The notes below the pieces were generated by a model that did not search any database, had not been told where the DNA came from, and was given only the letters and a program-made list of their open reading frames with translations. DNA of 64,000 bases, taken from CAIWHR01 sp963830485 (lineage in GTDB: Bacteria > Pseudomonadota > Gammaproteobacteria > Burkholderiales > Casimicrobiaceae). Each line of letters begins with the position of its first letter. Position 1 is the stretch's first letter. Location: positions 186,001 to 250,000 of the forward strand of contig CAWHNE010000029.1 of NCBI GenBank assembly GCA_963830485.1, given 5' to 3'. The position numbers were made by a program, and so were the translations under genes. Positions 18,611 to 27,777 of the stretch are shown piece by piece.

Positions 18611-19312
18611 ATGATGCTCGCATTGCGCAAGGCAGCCGATCGCGGCCACGCCGACCATGGCTGGCTCGATTCCTGGCACAGCTTCTCGTTTGCCGAGTAC
18701 CACGACGAGGCCCATATGGGCTTCGGGCCCCTGCGTGTCATCAACGAAGATCGGGTACAGCCGGGAACCGGCTTCGGTACACACGGTCATCGTGACATGG
18801 AGATCCTGAGCTACGTGCTCGAAGGTCAACTCGAGCACAAGGACAGCATGGGTAATGGCTCGGTCATCGTACCCGGCGACGTGCAGCGGATGAGCGCGGG
18901 GCGCGGCGTCCAGCACAGCGAGTACAACCCGTCACGGAGTTCGGCTGTTCATTTCCTGCAGATCTGGATCCTGCCGGCGCGCGCCGGCATCGATCCCGGT
19001 TACGAGCAGACGCACGTGCCGCAGGCCGAAAAACGCGGGCGCCTGCGCCTGATCGCTGCGCCCGACGGCCGCGACGGCGCCGTGACGATCCACCAGGACG
19101 CTGCCGTCTACGCGGCGCTCCTCGACGGTGCCGAATCCGCGCGGCACGCGCTCGCGCCCGGACGGCGCGCCTATGTCCACGTCGCCCGCGGCCGGGTCCA
19201 CGTGAACGGAGCGCCGCTCGCGGCTGGCGATGCCGCCAAGCTCGAGCGCGAGGTCGAGATCGTCCTCGACCGCGCGCAGGCGGCGGAAGTCCTGCTGTTC
19301 GATCTGCCCTGA
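18611..19312 (+). CDS. Pirin family protein (YhhW-like quercetinase)
   Basis: A 233-residue bicupin. The N-terminal cupin has the pirin signature DSWHSFSFAEYHDEAHMGFG, the metal ligands in GTHGHRDMEILSYVLEG, and RMSAGRGVQHSEYN. Bacterial pirins of this type often oxidise flavonols such as quercetin or act in redox responses. The DoxX-family gene starts 15 bp downstream, a common pairing. Either of two adjacent ATGs (18611, 18614) may be the start. Confidence 0.93.
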   Translation: MMLALRKAADRGHADHGWLDSWHSFSFAEYHDEAHMGFGPLRVINEDRVQPGTGFGTHGHRDMEILSYVLEGQLEHKDSMGNGSVIVPGDVQRMSAGRGVQHSEYNPSRSSAVHFLQIWILPARAGIDPGYEQTHVPQAEKRGRLRLIAAPDGRDGAVTIHQDAAVYAALLDGAESARHALAPGRRAYVHVARGRVHVNGAPLAAGDAAKLEREVEIVLDRAQAAEVLLFDLP

Positions 19313-19327
19313 CGGCGGGAGGCAGCC

Positions 19328-19729
19328 ATGAATGGAACGAAAGACTTCACCGCACTGGTCGGCCGCGTGCTGCTCGCGGTCATGTTCGTCTACAGCGGGT
19401 ACGGGAAGATCGGCGCCTTCCAGGGCACGGCCGGTTTCATCGCGAGCAAGGGCCTGCCGCTACCGGAGGTGGGCACCGCGATCGCGCTCGTGGTCGAGTT
19501 GATCGGCGGCCTCATGATTGTGTTCGGCTGGAAGGCGCGATGGGCGGCAGCGGCAATCATCCTTTTCACCGCAGGCGCGACCTACTTCTTCCACGATTTC
19601 TGGAACCTGGTCGAGCCCGCCGCGCGCATGACCAACCAGATCATGTTCCTGAAGAACATCGCTGTCATCGGCGGCATGCTGCTCGTCGTCGCCTTCGGCC
19701 CCGGCCGCTACAGCGTCGACCGGCGCTAG
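19328..19729 (+). CDS. DoxX family membrane protein
   Basis: A 133-residue inner membrane protein with four hydrophobic segments. LVGRVLLAVMFVYSGYGKIG and the ELIGGLMIVFGWKARWAA segment are typical of DoxX/YphA proteins. DoxX relatives are associated with thiol and sulfur redox homeostasis. Probably cotranscribed with the pirin gene; its end overlaps the convergent ABC ATPase gene by four bases. Confidence 0.9.
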   Translation: MNGTKDFTALVGRVLLAVMFVYSGYGKIGAFQGTAGFIASKGLPLPEVGTAIALVVELIGGLMIVFGWKARWAAAAIILFTAGATYFFHDFWNLVEPAARMTNQIMFLKNIAVIGGMLLVVAFGPGRYSVDRR

Positions 19730-20454
19730 CCGCGGCGCACGACGCTTCGATTCGGGCGATCCGACACGATCCGTCCGTCGACCAGCTCGACGATGCGATC
19801 GCAGCGCTGCGCGAGGCGCGGGTCGTGGGTGACGATCAGAAAGGTCGTCCCGCTCGCCTCGTTCACCTCGCGCATCAGGTCGAACACCGCGTCCGCATTC
19901 TCCGTGTCGAGGTTCCCCGAGGGTTCGTCGGCAAGCACGAGCGCGGGGTCCATCGCGAGCGCACGGGCGATCGCGACGCGCTGCTGCTGTCCGCCGGAAA
20001 TATCCGATGCCTTGTGATTGCACCATGGGGTGAGGCCGACGCGCGCCAGCAGGTCCGCCGCCGTCGCGCGCATCGCGTCGTCCGCCTGTCCGCGCGCCGC
20101 GAGCATCGGCATCATCACGTTCTCGAGCGCGGTGAACGCGGGCAGCAGGTAGTGATACTGGAAGATGAAGCCGATCGACCGACCGCGAAGTCGCGTGGCC
20201 TCCATCTCGTCGAGGGCACCGGCTTCCTGGCCGGTGACGAACAGCTGTCCCGCGTTGGGCTTGTCCAGCAGGCCGATCAGATTGAGCAGCGTGGTCTTGC
20301 CCGAGCCGGACGGGCCGATCAGCGCCGCGAACTCGCCTTTGCGCACCGTCAGGTCGATGCCGTGCAGCACCTCGGTCTCGACCGGCGTCCCGATGCCGTA
20401 CGACTTGCGGATACCCGCGAGGCGCAGCGTCTCGGCGGGGGTCGCGTCAGCCAC
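19726..20454 (-). CDS. ABC exporter ATP-binding protein (LolD/MacB type)
   Basis: A 242-residue ATPase starting with GTG at 20454. Walker A GPSGSGKTT, signature DISGGQQQRVAIARALA, Walker B LVLADEPSGNLD and the H-loop VTHDPRLAQRC are complete. The RKSYGIGTPVETEVLHGIDL beginning is characteristic of the LolD/MacB/FtsE group that works with FtsX-type permeases. Third gene of a minus-strand operon with an RND-type adaptor and a permease; its start overlaps the permease stop by eight bases. Confidence 0.93.
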   Translation of the reverse strand: MADATPAETLRLAGIRKSYGIGTPVETEVLHGIDLTVRKGEFAALIGPSGSGKTTLLNLIGLLDKPNAGQLFVTGQEAGALDEMEATRLRGRSIGFIFQYHYLLPAFTALENVMMPMLAARGQADDAMRATAADLLARVGLTPWCNHKASDISGGQQQRVAIARALAMDPALVLADEPSGNLDTENADAVFDLMREVNEASGTTFLIVTHDPRLAQRCDRIVELVDGRIVSDRPNRSVVRRG

Positions 20455-21673
20455 GGATCGCCACCACCGGATCGAGCCGCGCCGCGCGACGGGCCGGGAC
20501 CACCGCGGCGAGAATGCCCACCAGCGTCGCGCCCACGCAGGCGATCGCGAACAGCGACGGCTCGATGACGACGATGAACATCGGCGTGCCGTCCGGGTTC
20601 TTCGCGACCCCCCGCCACAGCAGCAGGAAGCCCCACGCGAGCAGCGAGCCGGCCAGCGCGCCGACGAGTCCCATGAATCCGCCCTGGATCAGGAACACGC
20701 GCAGCACCTGCGCGCGGGCGGTGCCCATCGCGCGCAGGATTCCGATCTCCTTCGACTTCTGGACGACCGAGACGACCAGCACGCTCGCGATGCCGAGCGC
20801 GACGGTAAGCCCCACGAAGAAACGGATCAGCGTGTTCGCCAGGATCTGCGCCGCCATCGCGGAGAAGAACTGCGCGTTGGTCTTGATCCAGCTGTCCACT
20901 TGAAGATCGTGGCTCGCGCGAATCGTCTGCGCGATGGTCTCGGCCGCGAACGGGTCGCGCACCTTGACTTCGATGCTGGAGGCGCCGCCGACGAGATCGA
21001 GCAGGTTCTGCGCGGTTCGCAGCGCCACGTAGACGTTCCGCTGGTTCGCGCCCTTGTTGCCGAAGTCGAAGATGCCGCTCACCGTCAGCGTCGACGCGAC
21101 GCCGGCGCCGGTCGTGAGGCTCAGCTTGTCGCCGACCGTCGTGCCGAGGTCCTTCGCCAGATCGATCCCGATCACGATGTCGACCGGTCCCACGTCGTAG
21201 CGACCTGCGACGATCTTCTCGGGCAGTGCGATCACGCTGAAGTAGGTGGCGGTGTCGATCCCGATGATCGTGACCGACTTGGTCGCGTCGCCGCGGCGGG
21301 CGAAGCCGGGGCCGGACGCAACGGGTGTCACGCCGATCACGTCCGGAATCTGCGCGACTTCCGCGCGTACCTTTTGCCACTGGTCGACGGACCGAAGCTG
21401 CTGCGAGCGCGGCTGGACCTGCGCCGCGATGCCCTCGGTGCCGCCGTCCCGCAGCGGGCGCGCGACCTGGTCGGGCGCGAGGATCTGGATCGGCGCCTGG
21501 AAGTTGAGCGTGCGGCGCACGACGTTCGCCTGCAGGCCGGCGAGCAGCGCCGACATGAAGATGATCACGCCGGCACCCAACGCGACGCCGAAGACAATGA
21601 GCAGCGTCTGCGTCATGCCTTCGCGCATGAAGCGGAACGCGACGATCGCCTCGAACCGCGCGAACGGATTCAT
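20447..21673 (-). CDS. ABC exporter permease (MacB/FtsX domain)
   Basis: A 408-residue permease with an N-terminal membrane helix (FRFMREGMTQTLLIVFGVALG), a large periplasmic MacB-PCD domain (about residues 45-260), and three C-terminal helices of the FtsX domain (AALGI-like ASVLVVSVVQKSKEIGILRA then GGFMGLVGALAG). The REIGILRAMG-type motif is the coupling helix region. Its ATG overlaps the adaptor gene stop by one base, so both are translated from the same message. Confidence 0.92.
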   Translation of the reverse strand: MNPFARFEAIVAFRFMREGMTQTLLIVFGVALGAGVIIFMSALLAGLQANVVRRTLNFQAPIQILAPDQVARPLRDGGTEGIAAQVQPRSQQLRSVDQWQKVRAEVAQIPDVIGVTPVASGPGFARRGDATKSVTIIGIDTATYFSVIALPEKIVAGRYDVGPVDIVIGIDLAKDLGTTVGDKLSLTTGAGVASTLTVSGIFDFGNKGANQRNVYVALRTAQNLLDLVGGASSIEVKVRDPFAAETIAQTIRASHDLQVDSWIKTNAQFFSAMAAQILANTLIRFFVGLTVALGIASVLVVSVVQKSKEIGILRAMGTARAQVLRVFLIQGGFMGLVGALAGSLLAWGFLLLWRGVAKNPDGTPMFIVVIEPSLFAIACVGATLVGILAAVVPARRAARLDPVVAIRG

Positions 21674-22950
21674 CAAGCGCCGTTGTGCGAGGGGGCCGCC
21701 GCGCGCACGCGCTGGCCGGGCGTGATGCCGGCGCCGGCGGCGGCGACCACCCGGTCGCCGGCGGCGAGACCCTCCACGACCTCGACGCGGCCTTCGCCTT
21801 TCAGCCCGAGCTTCACGGGCCGGCGCGCGGCATCGTGACCGTCGACCACCAGCACCCATGGTTGGGCGCCGGCGGCGTCGAATACGGCGCCGGACGGAAT
21901 CGTCAGCACGTTCGCGTGCCGCCCGACCTCGATATCGACGGACGCGGTCATGTCCTGCCGCAGATATTCCGGGGGCTCCGGCACCCGAAGCTTGACTTCG
22001 ACGGAGCCCCGCAGCGCGTCGATGCCGGGGTTGATGTAGAACAGTTCGGCCGCGAATCTCTGCTGCGGGTACGCGTCCGCCGAGCCGAGCGCCTTTTGCC
22101 CGAGCTTCAACTGCGACAGGTTCTTCTCGTCGATTTGCACGACGACCTGCGTCTCGCCGGAGGGGGCCAACGCCATCAGCTCCTTGCCGGGTTGCACGAC
22201 GTCGCCGGGCTCGACGCCGCGGCCGATCAGCGTACCGTCGACGGGTGCGCGGATGACCATCTGGTCGAGACGCGCCTGCGCCGCATCCAGCGTCGCGCGC
22301 GCCTGCGACAGCGCCGTCTGTGCGACGAGGACATCGCTGCCTGTGGAACTGTTCGTCTCGACCTGCAGCCGTGCCGCCGCGAGCTGGCTTTGGGCGACGT
22401 CGAGATTGCGCTTCGCGTCATCCAGCGCCGACTGGCTGACGAAGCCCTTGGCCTTGAGGTCCAGCGCCCGGTCGTATTGCTGTTTCGCCAGGACGAGATT
22501 GGCTTCCGCCTGGGCGAGACCCTGCTGGGCCGCAGGCAGACCGACGTCGCGGATTTGCCGGATCCGGGCCTCGGCCTGTGCGACCGCCGCCTGTGCCTGC
22601 GCAATCGCCGCGCGCTCGTCGCGATCGTCGAGCACGATCAGAACGTCGCCACGCTTGACGCTCTGACCTTCGTCCACCGGAATTCGGGCGACCCTTTCGG
22701 TGACCACCGCACCGACGGACACGCGCTGCGGCGTCGTGACCCGGCCGCTTGCGACGACCGTCTGCACGAGGTCGGCGCGAACCACGTCGGCGATCTCGAC
22801 CGGCGTGCCGAAGAGGGCGTCACGGAAGACGAACGCGGCGACCGCGAGCACTGCGGCCGCGATCAGCGCCCGCTTCGGCCAGGTGCCACGCAGGAGAGCT
22901 GCGCGGTTGGTCGAGTTGAAGCGCCAGCTCGAAGGCTTTGGCAGGGGCAT
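21673..22950 (-). CDS. Periplasmic adaptor (HlyD/MacA family)
   Basis: Membrane-fusion protein of about 425 residues linking the ABC permease to the outer membrane. One N-terminal membrane anchor (RALIAAAVLAVAAFVF), a biotinyl-lipoyl half domain (GRVTTPQRVSVGAVVTERV), a long Ala/Gln-rich coiled coil (about residues 95-220), the second lipoyl half (IRAPVDGTLIGRG) and beta-barrel/proximal domains. ATG at 22950 is preferred to an upstream GTG at 22977, though neither has a strong ribosome site. Substrate unknown. Confidence 0.9.
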   Translation of the reverse strand: MPLPKPSSWRFNSTNRAALLRGTWPKRALIAAAVLAVAAFVFRDALFGTPVEIADVVRADLVQTVVASGRVTTPQRVSVGAVVTERVARIPVDEGQSVKRGDVLIVLDDRDERAAIAQAQAAVAQAEARIRQIRDVGLPAAQQGLAQAEANLVLAKQQYDRALDLKAKGFVSQSALDDAKRNLDVAQSQLAAARLQVETNSSTGSDVLVAQTALSQARATLDAAQARLDQMVIRAPVDGTLIGRGVEPGDVVQPGKELMALAPSGETQVVVQIDEKNLSQLKLGQKALGSADAYPQQRFAAELFYINPGIDALRGSVEVKLRVPEPPEYLRQDMTASVDIEVGRHANVLTIPSGAVFDAAGAQPWVLVVDGHDAARRPVKLGLKGEGRVEVVEGLAAGDRVVAAAGAGITPGQRVRAAAPSHNGA

Positions 22951-23119
22951 GGATAACCGGTGCAGCGAGAACCGCACCCATTATCGATTCCGCGCGGCGG
23001 CGGCCCCTTGATCCGGGACAATGGAAGCCGCTCACTGCGCGGCCGAAGGCGCCCGGATCCGTCGCGGCCGCGAAACACGGCGCAGGCGACTGGCGGCCGC
23101 CACTTGGACGAGGAGGACG

Positions 23120-23572
23120 CTATTCGCGCTGCCGCGAATCGAGCCAGATCGTCACCGGGCCGTCGTTGACGAGCGCGACCTGCATCGCGGCGCCAAAGAC
23201 GCCGGTCGCGACGGGCTTCCCCTGCGCCGAGGCGAGTGCGGCGACGAAGCGATCGAAGCGCGGTGCCGCCACGTCGGGGGGCGCCGCCGCCGACCACGAC
23301 GGGCGGTTGCCCTTCTTCGTCGACGCGAACAGCGTGAACTGGCTCACGGCGAGAATGCCGCCATCGGCGTCGACGACGGACCGGTTCATCGTGCCGGCGT
23401 CATCATCGAAGATACGCAACGCAACGATCTTGCGCGCGAGCCAGTCGCGGTCCTCGTCGCTGTCGTCGCCCGCGATGCCGGCGAGTACGAGCAAGCCAGG
23501 GCCGATCGCGCCGACGATGCGACCGTCGACCGCGACCGACGCCTCGCGCACGCGCTGCACGAGCGCTCTCAT
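23120..23572 (-). CDS. dtd: D-aminoacyl-tRNA deacylase Dtd
   Basis: Hydrolyses D-amino acids (and Gly from tRNA-Ala) mischarged on tRNA. 150 residues, the standard length. Motifs: MRALVQRVREASVAVDGR at the start, SQFTLFASTKKGNRPSW (the SQFTL active-site strand) and VNDGPVTIWLDSR at the C-terminus with the N-x-GP-x-T cis-Gly-Pro-like motif. Starts within a four-base overlap of the DUF4124 gene, so the two are translationally coupled. Confidence 0.96.
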   Translation of the reverse strand: MRALVQRVREASVAVDGRIVGAIGPGLLVLAGIAGDDSDEDRDWLARKIVALRIFDDDAGTMNRSVVDADGGILAVSQFTLFASTKKGNRPSWSAAAPPDVAAPRFDRFVAALASAQGKPVATGVFGAAMQVALVNDGPVTIWLDSRQRE

Positions 23573-24120
23573 CGCTTGACGAGCGTCCGCTCGACGTTCG
23601 TCACGATCCCGGATACGAGCGTGACCGTGGTGAGGGTCTCGGGGTCGCCGTCCGCGGGGAACCAGCTCCAGCGTTGCTGCTTGCCGCTCTTTCCGCCGGT
23701 CGTCGCGTCCGGTGGCCCGATGCGCGTGAGGACTTCGCCTTCCGACATACCCGTGCGCAGGTGCTTGCGTTCGGCCGGATCGCCTCGCGGCTTCGCGGCT
23801 TTCGTGGGCGGCGCCTTGTCGCCCTTCGCGTCCTTGCTCGGCCGCGCCGCGGGCGGGGACGGTGCCGTAGTGTCGCCCTTCGACAGGCCGGGAAGCACCG
23901 TAATCTCGGGCGGATCGCTCTGGAAGTTGCGCAACTCCTTGCCCGGAGGGCAGGGCATCTCCTGGTAGATCGGGCGGCCGCCTTCGCCGGCGCACTTGTA
24001 GACGTCCGCGTGCGCGACGGGGAGGGCGAGGCCCGCGCAGGCCGCCGCCGCGACGGCCGCGCGCCTTTTCCCGGCAGGCGCTACGCCGACCACGCGCCAT
24101 CTGAGGGATCGCACGTTCAT
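23569..24120 (-). CDS. DUF4124 domain secreted protein
   Basis: A 183-residue exported protein. Signal peptide ends near PVAHADV; the mature part opens with the DUF4124 motif VYKCAGEGGRPIYQEMPCPP, containing two Cys. A Pro/Lys/Ala-rich linker (about residues 75-115) follows, then GMSEGEVLTRIGPPD, a SmpA/BamE-like short motif, and a small beta region. Role unknown; such proteins are very common in Betaproteobacteria. Coupled to dtd by an ATGA overlap. Confidence 0.9.
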   Translation of the reverse strand: MNVRSLRWRVVGVAPAGKRRAAVAAAACAGLALPVAHADVYKCAGEGGRPIYQEMPCPPGKELRNFQSDPPEITVLPGLSKGDTTAPSPPAARPSKDAKGDKAPPTKAAKPRGDPAERKHLRTGMSEGEVLTRIGPPDATTGGKSGKQQRWSWFPADGDPETLTTVTLVSGIVTNVERTLVKR

Positions 24121-24229
24121 CGGGGTTGGCGGCGCGTCGATCCGGAAGCCGCGCGCGCTTTCGGAACCGATCCCGCCCGAAAAGTCTCTACCATAGCGCT
24201 TTTCCCCTTCGGCCGGAGTACCCCTTTCG

Positions 24230-25432
24230 ATGGAGTCCCGCTTTACGCTCGCCGCTCGCGTCGGCGAGATCGCCCCGTTTCACGTGATGGAAGTGCAGAC
24301 CGCGGCGCGAGCGCTCGAGGCGGCAGGCCGCAGCGTCGTCCACATGGAGATCGGTGAGCCCGACTTTCCGACGCCCGGTCCCGTCCTCGACGCCGCACGC
24401 CGCGCGCTCGTGGACGGCGGGATCTACTACACGTCGGCGCTGGGGCTGCCGGAGCTGCGCGCGGCAATCGCGCAGCACTATGCGCGGAGCTACGGCGTGA
24501 CGATCCCGCCGGAGCGCATCATCGTCACGGCGGGATCGTCGGCCGCGCTGCTCCTCGTCATGGCGCTCGTCGTCGGCCGCGACGATCGGATCCTGCTTGC
24601 GGATCCCGGCTACCCGTGCAACCGCCACTTCATCCGCGTGCTCGAAGGCGAACCGGTCGGCATCGCGACCGGCCCCGAGTCGCGCTATCAGCTCTCGGCC
24701 GAGGCCATCGAGCGCGCGTGGACCGACCGGACGCGCGGCGTGCTGATCGCCTCGCCGTCGAATCCGACCGGAACGCAGGTGGCGCCCGACGAGATGGAAC
24801 GCATCGCCGCCGCCGTCGCGCGACGCGGGGGGCACCTCGTCGTCGACGAGATCTACCTGGGGCTCACCTACGATGACGAGCCGCGCTCGGCGCTCGCGAC
24901 GACGGGCGCGCGTTCCGACGACCTCTTCGTCGTGTCGAGCTTCTCCAAGTACTTCAACATGACCGGCTGGCGTCTGGGGTGGATCGTCGCGCCGGAGCGC
25001 CACGTGCGCGATCTGGAGAAACTCGCGCAGAACCTCTACATTTCGCCGCCGACTCTCTCGCAGCGGGCGGCGCTCGCGTGTTTTCGTCCCGAGACACTCG
25101 CAATCCTCGAAGAGCGGCGGCAGGCTTTCCGTGCGCGGCGCGACTTCCTCGTGCCGGCGCTGCGGGCGCTGGGTTTCGGGATTCCGGTCATGCCGACGGG
25201 CGGGTTCTTCGTGTACGCCGACAGCTCGCGCTTCGACGCGGACTCCCGGCGGTTCTGCCGCGACGTACTCGAAGGCGCGGGCGTCGCGTTCACGCCCGGC
25301 ATCGACTTCGGCGCGCATCGCGCGGGCGCGCACGTGCGGTTCGCCTACACGATCGAAATGGCGAAGCTCGAGGACGGCGTCGCCCGACTTACCCGTTTCC
25401 TCGCGAAGCGACCGGTCCCCACGCCGGCATGA
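24230..25432 (+). CDS. Pyridoxal phosphate-dependent aminotransferase class I/II
   Basis: A 400-residue fold-type I enzyme. HMEIGEPDFPTPGPVLDAA is the usual N-terminal motif; VTAGSSAALLL, SPSNPTGTQV, VVDEIYLGLTY and the PLP Lys in VSSFSKYFNMTGWRLGW are all present, plus the C-terminal VRFAYTIEM Arg that binds the substrate carboxylate. The group includes broad-specificity and alanine/aspartate-type transaminases; specificity cannot be read from sequence. Its TGA overlaps the next gene's ATG. Confidence 0.92.
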   Translation: MESRFTLAARVGEIAPFHVMEVQTAARALEAAGRSVVHMEIGEPDFPTPGPVLDAARRALVDGGIYYTSALGLPELRAAIAQHYARSYGVTIPPERIIVTAGSSAALLLVMALVVGRDDRILLADPGYPCNRHFIRVLEGEPVGIATGPESRYQLSAEAIERAWTDRTRGVLIASPSNPTGTQVAPDEMERIAAAVARRGGHLVVDEIYLGLTYDDEPRSALATTGARSDDLFVVSSFSKYFNMTGWRLGWIVAPERHVRDLEKLAQNLYISPPTLSQRAALACFRPETLAILEERRQAFRARRDFLVPALRALGFGIPVMPTGGFFVYADSSRFDADSRRFCRDVLEGAGVAFTPGIDFGAHRAGAHVRFAYTIEMAKLEDGVARLTRFLAKRPVPTPA

Positions 25433-26529
25433 GCGTACTACGCCTTCTCGCGGGAATCGCCGCCGTGCTCGCGGCGGCGGTCGCGGTCGCCGGCTGCTCG
25501 GCGATCGAGTTCTATTGGCAGGGGCTCGCGGGGCAGCTCGACCTGCTCGCGCGCGCGCGGCCGATCCCCGAGGTCGCGGAAGCGACGTCCGATGCAACAT
25601 TGAAGGCGAAACTCGAACGCGCCCAGGAGGTTCGGGCGTTCGCGAGCCACGAGCTTGCGCTGCCTGACAATGCGAGCTACACGCGGTATGCCGACCTCGG
25701 CCGTCCCTACGTCGTGTGGAACGTCTTTGCGGCCCCGGAGCTCTCGCTCGCGGCGCGGCAATGGTGCTTTCCGATCGCGGGCTGCGTCGCCTACCGGGGC
25801 TACTTCGCGGAGGAGGGCGCGCGCGCCGAGTCCGACCGGCTCCTCGCAGAGGGCTACGACGTCCACGTCAGCGGCGTTCCGGCCTACTCGACACTCGGCT
25901 ATTTCGATGACCCCGTGCTGTCGACGTTCATCCGCGGTCGCGACACCGAGGTCGCCCGCCTCATCTTCCACGAGCTCGCGCATCAAGTCGCCTACGTGAA
26001 GGACGACTCGTCGTTCAACGAGTCGTTCGCCGTCGCGGTCGAGGAGGAAGGGCTCGCGCGGTGGCAGGCGGCGCATCCGGAGAACACGCAGTTCGCGCAG
26101 GACGTCGCGCGGATGCGGCGGCTCCGCGCCGATTTCCGGGTGCTGATCCGCGGCACGCGCGAGCGGCTTGCCGCGCTTTACGCGAGCGCGCTGCCGGACG
26201 AGGAGAAGCGGGCGCAGAAGGCCGCGATCTTCGCCGACATGCGCGGCGAGTACGCGCGGATCAAGGGTGGCTGGGATGGCGCGCCGGTCTTCGACCGCTG
26301 GTTCGCGAGCGGCGCCAACAACGCCGGCATCGCCGCCGCCGGCCTCTACGCCGACCGCGTGCCGCAGTTCGCCGCGCTGCTGGCCGCCGAGGGCGGCGAC
26401 CTCCCGCGGTTCTACGAGCGGGTCCGCGTGCTCGCCGCGCTGCCCAAGGCGGAACGAGACCGTGCCCTTGGCGGTCCGGTCGCCGCCGACGCCGGCCCCG
26501 CATCGACGGTCGCGGCGCCGCGCCCCTGA
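25429..26529 (+). CDS. Putative zinc aminopeptidase lipoprotein (COG4324 type)
   Basis: A 366-residue exported protein with a lipoprotein-like signal (VLAAAVAVAGCSAIEFYWQG). The family's metalloprotease motif is LIFHELAHQVAYVKDDSSFNE (HExxH near residue 185 with a downstream Glu), and CFPIAGCVAYRGYF precedes it. This agrees with the predicted aminopeptidase family PF10023/COG4324. Starts in an ATGA overlap with the aminotransferase gene. Confidence 0.88.
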   Translation: MSVLRLLAGIAAVLAAAVAVAGCSAIEFYWQGLAGQLDLLARARPIPEVAEATSDATLKAKLERAQEVRAFASHELALPDNASYTRYADLGRPYVVWNVFAAPELSLAARQWCFPIAGCVAYRGYFAEEGARAESDRLLAEGYDVHVSGVPAYSTLGYFDDPVLSTFIRGRDTEVARLIFHELAHQVAYVKDDSSFNESFAVAVEEEGLARWQAAHPENTQFAQDVARMRRLRADFRVLIRGTRERLAALYASALPDEEKRAQKAAIFADMRGEYARIKGGWDGAPVFDRWFASGANNAGIAAAGLYADRVPQFAALLAAEGGDLPRFYERVRVLAALPKAERDRALGGPVAADAGPASTVAAPRP

Positions 26530-26569
26530 GGTCATTCGCGCCGCCAAGGGCGACGGCCTCGGCGGGCGT

Positions 26570-27523
26570 CTACAGCGCGCGATTTCCCAGGCTCTCCCGC
26601 GCCAGACCCTTCGCCTCCGTGCGTGCGAAATCCAGGAACCCGCGCGCCACCGCGGTGAGCTGCTTGCCCGCAGGATAGGCGATGTACCAGTGGTTCGCGA
26701 GCGGGAAGCCCTCGACGTCGAGGCTCGCATACCGCGAGGACTCGGGATCGAGCCCGAAGGTGTAGCGCGAGGTGACGGTCACGCCGAGGCCCGCGAGGAT
26801 CGCCTCCTTGATCGCTTCGTTCGTGCCGAGCTCCATCCGGACCTGCGGGACGAGCCCGCGTGCGGCGAACAGTCGCATCGTGATGCGCCGCGTGCCCGAG
26901 CCCTCCTCGCGGAGGAGGAACGGCTCCCGGGCGAGACGTTCGAAAGTGATGTGCTTCTCGCCGGCAAGCGGATGGTCGTCGCGGGCGAGGACCACCAGCG
27001 GATTGGGCAGGAGTTCCTGCGCCACGACGTCCTCCATCTCCGGCGCGTCCGCGAAGAGGTAGAGATCATCCTCGTTGTTCGCGAGCCGCCGGACCAGCGT
27101 CTGTCGGTTGTGGGCCTGCATCGAGGTCTCGACGCCGGGGTGAAGCCCGACGTAGCCGGCGAGCAGGCGCGGGGCGAAGCACGTGCCCGTCGTGCTCACG
27201 GCAAGGCGCAGCCGACCGGATTCCAGGGCGCGCATCCCGATGAGCGATTCCTCGAGCTTTGTAAACGCGTCGAACACCTCCTGACAACTCTCGCAAAGCC
27301 GCCGGCCCGCGTCGGTGAGGTACAGGCGCCTGCCCACTTGCTCGAACAGCGGAACCCCGATCGTTGCGGAGAGCTTCTTGATCTGCACGGAGGCTGTCGG
27401 CTGGGCCATGTGCAGTTCCCGGGCGGCGTGGCTCAAGCTGCCCAGGCGCGCGGTCGCCTCGAAGAGGTGAAGCTGCGGCAGCGTCCCATGCCTGAGGTAA
27501 CGGTGGATATTCGGTGGTGACAT
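26570..27523 (-). CDS. LysR-family transcriptional regulator
   Basis: A 317-residue regulator. ATG at 27523 is preferred to an upstream frame start because TAGGAG precedes it. N-terminal winged helix: LPQLHLFEATARLGSLSHAA with MAQPTASVQIKKLS as recognition helix. The effector domain resembles the CbbR/CysB-like group. Its 5' leader contains a yybP-ykoY Mn2+ riboswitch about 110 nt upstream of the start, and the P-type ATPase gene is divergent. I infer Mn2+-responsive expression of this regulator; its targets are not known. Confidence 0.92.
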   Translation of the reverse strand: MSPPNIHRYLRHGTLPQLHLFEATARLGSLSHAARELHMAQPTASVQIKKLSATIGVPLFEQVGRRLYLTDAGRRLCESCQEVFDAFTKLEESLIGMRALESGRLRLAVSTTGTCFAPRLLAGYVGLHPGVETSMQAHNRQTLVRRLANNEDDLYLFADAPEMEDVVAQELLPNPLVVLARDDHPLAGEKHITFERLAREPFLLREEGSGTRRITMRLFAARGLVPQVRMELGTNEAIKEAILAGLGVTVTSRYTFGLDPESSRYASLDVEGFPLANHWYIAYPAGKQLTAVARGFLDFARTEAKGLARESLGNRAL

Positions 27524-27564
27524 GGCGACTCCTACGTCTCGTGTCTTGCCATGCCGCGGTGCCC

Positions 27565-27604
27565 GAAAATGCACAGCGGCCTTCACCTCGCGGGTGCAGG
27601 CCGC
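27565..27604 (-). terminator. Stem-loop with T-run in the riboswitch leader
   Basis: On the minus strand GCGGCCTGCACC-CGCGA-GGTGAAGGCCGC (27576-27604) forms a 12-bp stem with one mismatch, followed within ten bases by ATTTTC. It lies between the riboswitch aptamer and the LysR start and could be the expression platform (transcription terminator). The T-run is short, so an alternative role in translation is possible. Confidence 0.5.
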
Positions 27605-27631
27605 CGTTGTCAGGACGCACCTTCAGCCGCT

Positions 27632-27741
27632 GGGCAAAGGTCTCGCTTCCATCCTGAGGATGCCGGCACGACCGGGGCCGAAGCCCGTATTGACGGCCGT
27701 ACCGCAGTAGCCGTGCTGGCTACCGAAGCTACTCCCCTTTG
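27632..27741 (-). promoter_or_regulatory. yybP-ykoY manganese riboswitch
   Basis: Read on the minus strand the segment begins CCAAAGGGGAGTAGC and ends GAGACCTTTGCCC. CAAAGG and CCTTTG form the basal helix P1, GGGGAGTAG is the invariant L1 loop, and GCCGTCAATACGGGC with the following GC hairpins fits the L3 side of the aptamer. This is the consensus of the Mn2+-sensing yybP-ykoY family, which usually controls Mn2+ exporters, TerC-like proteins or P-type ATPases. Here the downstream gene on the same strand is a LysR regulator, while the P-type ATPase is on the other strand. Confidence 0.85.
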
Positions 27742-27777
27742 GAGGGAGCCCCGGCCACTTCGCCGGAGCGCAATCTA

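Noticed and set aside
27632..27741. Possible riboswitch on the plus strand controlling the P-type ATPase
   Set aside because: The yybP-ykoY 5' word CAAAGGGGAGTAGC is only present on the minus strand, and 265 bp separate it from the ATPase start.
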